From Cyanobacteria bacterium UBA5018 (GTDB lineage Bacteria; Cyanobacteriota; Cyanobacteriia; PCC-6307; Cyanobiaceae): a stretch of DNA of 26,429 bases. Within the stretch, counting starts at the first letter, position 1; every line of letters begins with the position of its first letter. The notes under the pieces are model-generated. The model made no database searches, was not told the DNA's origin, and was given only the letters and a program-made list of their open reading frames with translations. Shown here piece by piece: positions 15,544-21,965 of the stretch. The stretch is taken from NCBI GenBank assembly GCA_002396505.1, contig DGYA01000017.1, positions 303 through 26,731 of the forward strand, read 5' to 3'. Both the position numbers and the translations under genes were made by a program.

Positions 15544-16606
15544 GCCGCTGGCCCAGCTGATCGCCGGCTGCGGGGTCCAGTTGTTGCAGCAGGATCGAGC
15601 CGCTGGCTACCTGTTTTCCCTCTAATTGGGCCGAGCGGATCAGCAGGGGGCATCCCCCGGTGGCCACCACCAGCCCCACTCCTTCTGCCACCTCCAATAC
15701 TTGGCCGGCAGTCTGTTTGCCGGGCTGGTCAGGGTCCGCTAGCGGCGCGCCGTCAACCAAACCCGGCGCTGCCCAGCGCTGGGCAAGCTCTGCGGCTTCC
15801 GGGCTGAGTTCTGATCCCAACCGCGTCACCAGCGGTTCGCTATCCAGCAGTTTCAGCCGCTTGCCCCGCCAGAAGCTATGGGCCCCTGGATAAAGACCCA
15901 TCACTTGACGGTGGATGGTCAGTGCCGAGGCGTTCCAATCGATTTGATAGTCGTCTTTGTGGAGCATGCGGGCGTAGGTGATCCCCTGCTCGCCCTGGGC
16001 CCGCACCCCCAGGCGCGCCAGCCGTTCGGCCTCGGGCCCTGGTCCGGCCGCTTCGATCAGCGGCATGGCCTGCACCAGCAAGCTGCCGGTGAGGCTGGCC
16101 AGGCGCTCGGCCAGCTGTTGGGCGTTGTCGCGCAAGCCGATGGGGATGGACTGCTCCAGCAGCACCGGGCCCGTGTCCAGGCCCTCCTCCATGGCCATGA
16201 TGCCCACGCCAGTTTGGCGATCCCCCTCGATCAGGCACCACTGGATCGGTCCGGCGCCCCGCCAGCGGGGCAGCAGCGAACCGTGGCCATTCCAGCAGCC
16301 ATAGGCCGGTTGAGCGAGCACCGCCGCCGGCAGGATCTGGCCGAAAGCCACCACCACATAAACATCTGCCGCCAGCGCCCGCAGTTGGGCCTGGCAGTCC
16401 AGATCCCGCCTAATGCGCTCGGGTGTGAACACCGGAATGCCCAGCTCCAGGGCGCGGGCTTTCACCGGGCTGGCCTGCAGTTGTTTACCCCTGCCGCGGC
16501 GCCGATCCGGTTGGCTCACCACCCCCACCAATTGATGGCCGGCGGCCACCAGGGCATTGAGACTGGCCACGGCATAGGCCGGGGTGCCCCAGAACAGAAT
16601 GTTCAT
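15524..16606 (-). CDS. fmt: Methionyl-tRNA formyltransferase
   Basis: 360 residues, near the upper end of the family. It transfers the formyl group of 10-formyl-THF to Met-tRNAfMet, whose product is used by IF-2 (infB at the left edge). The N-terminal Rossmann part starts MNILFWGTPAYAVASLNALV. The catalytic triad residues N106, H108 and D144 occupy the same numbers as in E. coli Fmt, within NGHGSLLPRWRGAGPI and EEGLDTGP. The C-terminal OB-like domain (about 210-345) binds tRNA. The usual I/V-H-A-S of the catalytic loop reads G-H-G-S here, a mild change. The gene is last in tldD-tldE-fmt, 75 bp after tldE. Its last codons are made of repeat DNA. Confidence 0.97.
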   Translation of the reverse strand: MNILFWGTPAYAVASLNALVAAGHQLVGVVSQPDRRRGRGKQLQASPVKARALELGIPVFTPERIRRDLDCQAQLRALAADVYVVVAFGQILPAAVLAQPAYGCWNGHGSLLPRWRGAGPIQWCLIEGDRQTGVGIMAMEEGLDTGPVLLEQSIPIGLRDNAQQLAERLASLTGSLLVQAMPLIEAAGPGPEAERLARLGVRAQGEQGITYARMLHKDDYQIDWNASALTIHRQVMGLYPGAHSFWRGKRLKLLDSEPLVTRLGSELSPEAAELAQRWAAPGLVDGAPLADPDQPGKQTAGQVLEVAEGVGLVVATGGCPLLIRSAQLEGKQVASGSILLQQLDPAAGDQLGQRPDGATE

Positions 16607-16686
16607 GGTTTGCTCAATCTGGTTTGGTCAATCTGGTTGGCTCAACAGTTGGTTCAACAGTTGGTTCAACAGTTGGCTCGATCAGG
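16607..16686. repeat. Compound 14-bp and 12-bp tandem repeats between tldE and fmt
   Basis: Two 14-bp units (GGTTTGCTCAATCT, GGTTTGGTCAATCT; 16607-16634) are followed by 12-bp units GGCTCAACAGTT (16639), GGTTCAACAGTT (16651) and GGTTCAACAGTT (16663), then a diverged unit that reaches the tldE stop codon (16682-16684). The array fills the whole gap between the two genes, so it sits where the fmt ribosome-binding site should be. Confidence 0.85.
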
Positions 16687-18244
16687 CCTCGCCGGTGATC
16701 GAAAGTCCCTCCACCCACACGTGGGGACAGAGGCCATCGGGGCTCACCTTGGCCTCCCCTTCGAAACCAACGATGCCATTCAGCAGGCTGCGGATGTCGC
16801 CGGCCACGGTGGCCGCCTCGATTGAGCGCCGCTCGCCATCCTTCACCAACCAGCCATCGAAAGGCAGCGAAAAGCTCCCCTGGCTGGCTTTTACGCCGGC
16901 ATGCAGTGCTGATAGGGAATCGATCCACACGATCGCGCCGTTGCCACTGGCATAGCGATTCAGCCCCTGCTGGCCGCCACCGCTGCCCGGTGTGGGGCCG
17001 ATCTCCAACCAATTGGGCCCCACGGAAACTTTGGCGCCGAGTCCGGCATGGCCGCTGGGGGCCACCCCAAAGGCCCGGGCGGTGGCTTCTGAGTGGAGAA
17101 AGTTGCTCAGCACACCTGCATCCACCAGGCTGAGCCGCTGGATCGGGGTTCCCTCGCCATCGAAGCTCCTGGCGCCGATATTGCCCGGATGCAGCCCGTT
17201 GTCTTGCAGGTTGAAAAAGGGCACTGCCAGCGACTGGCCAAGGCTTTCGCGGTTGCTCAGGCTGACGCCATCGAGCACGGCACGGGCATTGAACATGCTG
17301 CTGAAGGCTGAAATCAAATCGAGAAACGCCTCCGGACTGAACACACAGGTGTAGCGACCCGTGTTGATTGGCGCGTAGTCGAGGTGGCTGATGGTGAGCT
17401 CGGCCGCCTCATCGATGCAGCCGGCCAGGTCGAGCGACGCGGCGCCATAGGCCAACCGCATAGCGCCGGCGCTGCGGGGTTTGCGACCCTCCTGTTCCGC
17501 CCTGGCATATAAGTAAATGCTCGCGGTGCTCTGCAGCTGTTGACGACAGGCCCCGTCGCTGTTCAGGTAGATGTGCTCACTGATCCGCTCGGCCAGGCCG
17601 TTGTAGGGCACGGTGCCAATGGCCGGGTGGCGCCCCAGCAGTTGGGCCTCCGCATCCCGCAGGGTTGCCAACAATTTGAGGATGCCGAGCGGTTCCTGCA
17701 GCGGCTGCTCCAGGGGCTGCAAGGCAGCGGTGGCCAGGGGAGAAAATTGAGGGGTGTCTGCGGCATTGCCGAAACTGGCCGCCTCCTTTGCGCCGCCCAG
17801 GGCTCGCTCCAGGCCGCTCTCGGATAAATCTGATGTGCTGGTGATGCCCACCAAACCATCTGCATTCCACACCCGCAGGGTGATCGAGCTGCGTTGGGCT
17901 CCCTTCATCTGCTTGGCCTCCCCCCTATCCACCTGCACCGAGGTGTCGCTGCTGCAGGCGGCCCCAAGATCCCACTGGCGAATGCCAGCGGCGGCGGCAA
18001 GCCGCTCCAGGGTTGTCCGCAGGGCCGGCGCGTCGAGACCAGAGGCCCCGGGGCCGCTCTGGGAGATTTGGCTGGTTACAGCTGAATTACCAGCTGAAAT
18101 TCCAGCTGAAACACCAGCTGATATATCCGCTGACCCGGCAGCGTTGATTGTCATGGCAGGGTTGGCTGGGGAAGATAAGGTGGCTGGGCTGATTTCGCTG
18201 TTGATAGCGGCTGTGCTCCCCGCTTTTGTGTAGCTGGACGCCAT
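16682..18244 (-). CDS. tldE: TldE/PmbA, TldD-partner subunit
   Basis: 520 residues of the TldD/PmbA family. In E. coli TldE (PmbA) pairs with TldD to form a heterodimeric protease that trims peptides such as microcin B17 precursor and CcdA; TldE lacks the zinc site. Here no HExxxH motif is present, which fits TldE. Family segments include LDLAGCIDEAAELTISHLDY, CVFSPEAFLDLISAFSSMFN, FDGEGTPIQRLSLVDAGVL (about 355-373) and the end DGLCPHVWVEGLSITGEA. The first 60 or so residues are an Ala/Ser/Thr-rich extension partly built from a 12-bp repeat, not part of the family fold. The ATG at 18244 comes 2 bp after the tldD stop, so translation is probably coupled. An internal start after the extension cannot be excluded. 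Confidence 0.93.
   Translation of the reverse strand: MASSYTKAGSTAAINSEISPATLSSPANPAMTINAAGSADISAGVSAGISAGNSAVTSQISQSGPGASGLDAPALRTTLERLAAAAGIRQWDLGAACSSDTSVQVDRGEAKQMKGAQRSSITLRVWNADGLVGITSTSDLSESGLERALGGAKEAASFGNAADTPQFSPLATAALQPLEQPLQEPLGILKLLATLRDAEAQLLGRHPAIGTVPYNGLAERISEHIYLNSDGACRQQLQSTASIYLYARAEQEGRKPRSAGAMRLAYGAASLDLAGCIDEAAELTISHLDYAPINTGRYTCVFSPEAFLDLISAFSSMFNARAVLDGVSLSNRESLGQSLAVPFFNLQDNGLHPGNIGARSFDGEGTPIQRLSLVDAGVLSNFLHSEATARAFGVAPSGHAGLGAKVSVGPNWLEIGPTPGSGGGQQGLNRYASGNGAIVWIDSLSALHAGVKASQGSFSLPFDGWLVKDGERRSIEAATVAGDIRSLLNGIVGFEGEAKVSPDGLCPHVWVEGLSITGEA
18079..18138 (-). repeat. 12-bp tandem repeat, 5 units, in tldE N-terminus
   Basis: Units start at 18079, 18091, 18103, 18115 and 18127 on the plus strand, with consensus CAGCTGAAANNC. 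In frame on the minus strand they encode SADI, SAGV, SAGI, SAGN and SAV-type tetrapeptides. Confidence 0.88.
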
Positions 18245-18246
18245 GG

Positions 18247-19779
18247 TTAACGGCCTCCCACGGTGATCGAATCCACCTTGATGTGGGGTTGACCCACCGT
18301 TACAAAAATGCTGCCGCTCACCGAACCACAGAAGCCCGCCGCCAGTTCCAAATCATTGGCACACATCGAAATGCGGGGCATCACCTCCTTGGCTGCGCCG
18401 ATCAAAGTTGCCCCCTTCACCGGTTTGGTGAGCTGGCCGTCTTCAATTAGATAGCCCTCTTCCACGGCGAAGTTGAACTGACCGGTGGGACCGACGCTGC
18501 CGCCACCCATCGCCTTGCAATAGAGACCCCGATCCACCGAGCCAATCAGCTGCTCAGGGCTATGGGGGCCTGCGGCGATGTAGGTGTTGCGCATGCGGCT
18601 GGCGGCGGCGAAGGAGTGGCCCTGGCGGCGACCACTACCCGTGCGGGGGTGACCCGTGCGCAGTTCGCCGGCTCGATCACTGAGGAACCGCTTCAAAATG
18701 CCGTTTTCGATTAATACAGTGCGCTGGGATTCCAGGCCTTCGTCATCCATGCACAGGGAACCGAAGGCGCCATCGGTGTGGCCTTCATCGATGGCGGTTA
18801 CGGCCTCGTGGGCAATCAACTCCCCCACCTGCTCGGCAAAGGGGGTGGTGCCCCGCTCCACCTGGGTGGTCTCCAGCAGGTGGCCGCAGGCCTCGTGGAA
18901 GATCACACCGCCAAAGCGATTGGCCAGCACCGCCGGCATCTGGCCGGCTTCCACGTAGTCGGCATAGAGCATGGTGCCAGCGCTTTCGCACACCTCCTGG
19001 GCCGAGGCCAGGGCATCCCATTGCCGCAGGTCATCGGGGCGGCCGGAGGTGCCGTAGCGGCGGCCCACGGAGGAGCGGTGGTCGCCATCGGCCGCCAACA
19101 CGTTTAAACCCACCGATTGATGCAGGCGGATGTCGCGGCCAAAGCTGCCGTCGCTGGCGGCCACCAGCACCTCCTGCCAATCGCGGGCGTAGCTGCTGCG
19201 CCTTGCTTGCAGGTGCTTACCTTGGCGTTGCAGGGCATCGGTGCCCTTGAGTAGCACGGCGGTGGCTTCCGCCAGGCCAGGGCAGCGGGCCAGCCAGTCG
19301 GCCTTGGCGGCGCCAAAATCCCGCAGCTGCGGCAAACCCTCAAAGCCGCTGCGGCCACTGGGGCTGTACTGCAAGCCGAGCATCCCCAAGGCCTGTTCAA
19401 GCGCCCTGCGCAGACCGGCCTCGCTGAGGTCGTTGGTGCTCACGAAGCCATCCCGCTCGGCTCGAAACACGCGGATGCCGGCGCCCATGCCAAAGGCGGG
19501 GCTAACGCTGGTAATCAGCTCCTGCTCCGCCAGGACGCCCAGGTGGTTCTTGCGCTCCAGGAACACCTCCACCAGATCGGCCCCAGCGGCACGACCGGCC
19601 GCCAGCAGGGCTTCCAGCTGGGGCTGCCAGGCCCCATCCAGCAGGAAGCCCTGCTGGCTGCGGCTGGGGTAATCCGCAGCCGAAATCGAGGCCGCTGCTG
19701 GGGCCGCTGCTTGGGCTGCAATTGGCGCTGCAACTGGGGCTGTGGCTGGGGATGCGACTGGGGCGGCTTCTGGAACCAT
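18247..19779 (-). CDS. tldD: TldD, zinc metalloprotease subunit
   Basis: 510 residues. TldD is the catalytic half of the TldD/TldE protease, which accepts unfolded peptides in a closed chamber. The zinc motif HEACGH (295-300, in GGVIFHEACGHLLE) is intact, and the C-terminal ANDLELAAGFCGSVSG segment carries the Cys expected to complete the site. The N-terminal 40 residues (MVPEAAPVASPATAP and on) are an Ala/Pro tetrapeptide extension from a 12-bp repeat; the family fold starts near SRSQQGFLLDGAWQPQLEALL. The first gene of tldD-tldE-fmt. The ATG at 19779 is in frame, but a later start that leaves out part of the extension is possible. Two 37-bp direct repeats lie just upstream. Confidence 0.95.
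   Translation of the reverse strand: MVPEAAPVASPATAPVAAPIAAQAAAPAAASISAADYPSRSQQGFLLDGAWQPQLEALLAAGRAAGADLVEVFLERKNHLGVLAEQELITSVSPAFGMGAGIRVFRAERDGFVSTNDLSEAGLRRALEQALGMLGLQYSPSGRSGFEGLPQLRDFGAAKADWLARCPGLAEATAVLLKGTDALQRQGKHLQARRSSYARDWQEVLVAASDGSFGRDIRLHQSVGLNVLAADGDHRSSVGRRYGTSGRPDDLRQWDALASAQEVCESAGTMLYADYVEAGQMPAVLANRFGGVIFHEACGHLLETTQVERGTTPFAEQVGELIAHEAVTAIDEGHTDGAFGSLCMDDEGLESQRTVLIENGILKRFLSDRAGELRTGHPRTGSGRRQGHSFAAASRMRNTYIAAGPHSPEQLIGSVDRGLYCKAMGGGSVGPTGQFNFAVEEGYLIEDGQLTKPVKGATLIGAAKEVMPRISMCANDLELAAGFCGSVSGSIFVTVGQPHIKVDSITVGGR
19694..19773 (-). repeat. 12-bp tandem repeat, 6-7 units, in tldD N-terminus
   Basis: Units start at 19694, 19706, 19718, 19730, 19742 and 19754 (consensus GCNRCTGGGGCT on the plus strand), with a partial seventh. 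On the coding strand they give PVAS, PATA, PVAA, PIAA, QAAA and PAAA tetrapeptides. The unit is unrelated in sequence to the 12-bp repeat in tldE. Confidence 0.8.
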
Positions 19780-19800
19780 TGGGGATAAGGGCAGGGCTTC

Positions 19801-19880
19801 GGAGATACGTTGGCTGCCTAGATGATTTATAGCAAGGATTGGGGGAGATACGCTTGCCGTGTAGATTGTTTATAGCAAGG
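19801..19880 (-). promoter_or_regulatory. Two 37-bp direct repeats upstream of tldD
   Basis: Copies at 19801-19837 and 19844-19880 are identical at 30 of 37 positions and are offset by 43 bp. Both edges are exact: GGAGATACG at one side and TTTATAGCAAGG at the other. Read toward tldD, each copy begins CCTTGCTATAAA, so each offers a TATAAA that could be a -10 box, about 22-100 bp before the ATG. No good -35 stands at 16-18 bp. They may be duplicated promoter or regulator sites. Confidence 0.6.
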
Positions 19881-20383
19881 GGCCCGGGGGTTTCAGTTAA
19901 CAAATTCATCTGAATTTAGCGAGACTCGGGAAAGCCGAAGCCATGATCAACGCAGCCCTGATACCGCAATGACTCTCGACTAGCTGCGTCGCAGGAATGG
20001 CGGTTTTCCAGGGATTCCTCAAGGCAGCTGGAAAAATTGTCCATCGAGAGTTTCTTTACGCAAAGGCACCCACATTTGCTCGCCAAAGCCTATGTCTTTA
20101 GTAGCAGTTCCTAATTCAGCCATGGATGCCTGCTGCTCAAATAACTTGTGCTCCGGCCGAAAAATCTCTCTGGGCAGAGCTGTCCAGCTAAAGGCATATA
20201 CCTTGCTGGGTGAGGCAAGCCAGAAACGATTGGAACGGAGTAGCCTGGGGAGAGCGACTGCTAATAACCTCGTGGCTTAGTGTTTTTTCCCGATAAAACG
20301 CACCAATTTGCTATAGACAGGTGGTTTTAGGGAGAATGGGATCGGGCGAGCCCCAGGTTGTTAAACGGCCTGGGGCGTGGCTG
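19881..20383. other. Intergenic stretch between tldD and the sulfonate-binding-like gene
   Basis: About 500 bp without a supported gene. A 62-codon frame at 20092-20280 lacks family features or a ribosome site. Near its right end lies a perfect 8-bp hairpin, GCCCCAGG (20350-20357) with CCTGGGGC (20369-20376). Confidence 0.5.
20350..20376 (-). terminator. Hairpin directly downstream of the ssuA-like gene
   Basis: GCCCCAGG and CCTGGGGC pair perfectly around an 11-base loop, starting 8 bases past the stop codon of the minus-strand binding-protein gene. No T-tract follows, so it is only a terminator candidate or an RNA 3'-end stabiliser. Confidence 0.4.
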
Positions 20384-21310
20384 TTAATAGCCAACATTTA
20401 CAACGATATCGTTAACCCGAATCGGCTCTGGTATCAATTTCAACCTGGCAAAAGTATCTGCCACTTTCTGCTGATCTTTAATCCCACCCGACTGGATGGG
20501 TGAAACCTGATAGCGGCCCAAACGCCGAGCTTCAGAAACCTGAAGAACCTGAATGGGCACCTTGGTGACGCCGGATAGAAACTCTGCAGATCGCTTCGGA
20601 TCCTGCAAGGCCCACTGACCGGCGGCACGTAGATCTTTGATCAATATAGGTAGTAGGGAAGGATTAGCGGCTGCGAAGTTGCTGTTGGCAAGAAAATACA
20701 GGCGGAAACTGGTAAAACCCCGGCCATTAACCAGCACCCTGGCGCTACCACCCACCTCTGCTGCAGCATAAAAGGGATCCCAAACAGCCCAAGCATCGAT
20801 CTTGCCTGATTCAAAGGCCACACGCGCATCAGGTGGCTGTAGATACACCGATGTAATATCTGATAGCTTTAGACCACCTTTGGTAAGCGCATTGACAACC
20901 AGGAGGACGGCGCTGGAGCCCCTGGCATAGGCAACCTTCTTGCCCTTCAAATCAGCCAACGTACGAATCGGCGATCCCTGGGGCACCAAAAGAGAAACGG
21001 CCTCAGGATTAGGCTGAGATTGACCGAAATAAACGACCGGGGCATTTTTTGCCTGGGCAAAAATTACCGGAGCATCGCCAGTTTCTCCTACATCCACCTT
21101 GCCTGCTGCCAACGCTTCCAACAGTGGAGGCCCAGAGGTGAATTCTGACCAGGTCACGGTAATACCCTGACGGTTCAACCGTTTTTCCAGATCACCCCGG
21201 GCCCGAACCACATTAAAGGTGGACGACTTCTGCAGACCAATGTGTAGCTCTTTTGTCTGGATTTGGTTGAGTTTTTTCTGATCTCTATATCCCTGAATTG
21301 CTCCGTGCAA
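20384..21310 (-). CDS. Aliphatic-sulfonate-type ABC substrate-binding protein, signal peptide missing
   Basis: About 308 residues of the SsuA/NMT1-like periplasmic binding protein fold. Typical segments are ELHIGLQKSSTFNVVRARGDLEKRL, GKVDVGETGDAPVIFAQAKNAPVVYFGQ, TLADLKGKKVAYARGSSAVLLVV and PPDARVAFESGKIDAWAVWDPFYAAAE. Such proteins deliver sulfonates, taurine or related anions to an SsuBC-type transporter. Neither permease nor ATPase genes are in the window. The mature-type sequence begins within about 20 residues of the only start, a TTG at 21310. The in-frame region upstream to a TGA (21392-21394) has no ATG or GTG and no hydrophobic core, so no secretion signal can be read. An ATG in another frame at 21372 opens MRLRTNQPLVA and stops. 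A 5' frameshift or truncation is likely; the protein may be non-functional. Confidence 0.8.
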   Translation of the reverse strand: MHGAIQGYRDQKKLNQIQTKELHIGLQKSSTFNVVRARGDLEKRLNRQGITVTWSEFTSGPPLLEALAAGKVDVGETGDAPVIFAQAKNAPVVYFGQSQPNPEAVSLLVPQGSPIRTLADLKGKKVAYARGSSAVLLVVNALTKGGLKLSDITSVYLQPPDARVAFESGKIDAWAVWDPFYAAAEVGGSARVLVNGRGFTSFRLYFLANSNFAAANPSLLPILIKDLRAAGQWALQDPKRSAEFLSGVTKVPIQVLQVSEARRLGRYQVSPIQSGGIKDQQKVADTFARLKLIPEPIRVNDIVVNVGY

Positions 21311-21965
21311 GCCGCCATTTCCTTTCCCCCTCAGCGCTAAGCAACCAGGGGCTGATTGGTCCGGAGACGCATCCTGAACTTTGAACAGGTGTCATCCGTT
21401 ATGTGGAGAAAGTAGAATTTACCCTTTGTTGGCTCAGGCTAAATTGTGATATACCAGGCCAGCGGTAGACTTTTGGCCCATCTAAAATTGCCACCAAGCC
21501 AGGATGGTCACGATCTGTGCAGCAACTATGTTGGTAAAACGTGGATCACTTACCGCATTGATCACGTACCACATTGATCACCTGCAGCCACTTTTTGCCG
21601 TGAATTCTTTTTCTGCATGGTGAGGGGAGACCTTGCAACAATCTATGCTTAAGCCATGGGAATAGGCGGTGATGCCCTGCTGCTTTGGCCTGCGGTGGCT
21701 GATGCCGAATAAATTTGTAACTGCCTTGATGAAAGCTGCCGCATGTGGTTTTTCCTGAGGTAAGCCCACCAGTTGTTTTCTGTTTCCGGTTTCGATAAGG
21801 GCTTCTGGCTATGTTGTTTGTCGCTGTGATGGTCGGTTGTGCCCACTAATCACCTCGCTTTCTCGCCATTATTCAGGCTTTCTGCATGGCTAATGGAGGT
21901 CAAATCATTTCGCTAGTTCGACGCAGAGAGCGCCGCAATGGTGTGAATAACTCAGAGCATTAAGG
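21311..21965. other. Intergenic stretch with short 16-bp repeat
   Basis: About 650 bp, fairly AT-rich. It probably contains the damaged 5' part of the binding-protein gene and the promoter of the ATPase gene. The only structure I see is a 16-bp tandem repeat, GATCACNTACCRCATT, at 21544-21559 and 21560-21575, with a partial third copy to about 21583. Short frames here are not convincing. Confidence 0.5.
21544..21583 (+). repeat. 16-bp tandem repeat, about 2.5 units
   Basis: GATCACTTACCGCATT and GATCACGTACCACATT are adjacent, followed by GATCACCT. The TGATCA core is itself palindromic. The period is not a multiple of three and the DNA is non-coding. Confidence 0.8.

Noticed and set aside
20092..20280. 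A 62-codon plus-strand frame
   Set aside because: No family features, no ribosome site and isolated position. It is left out as noise.
21578..21769. A 63-codon minus-strand frame upstream of the ATPase
   Set aside because: No recognisable motif. It lies in AT-rich intergenic DNA and overlaps a second short frame of equal quality.
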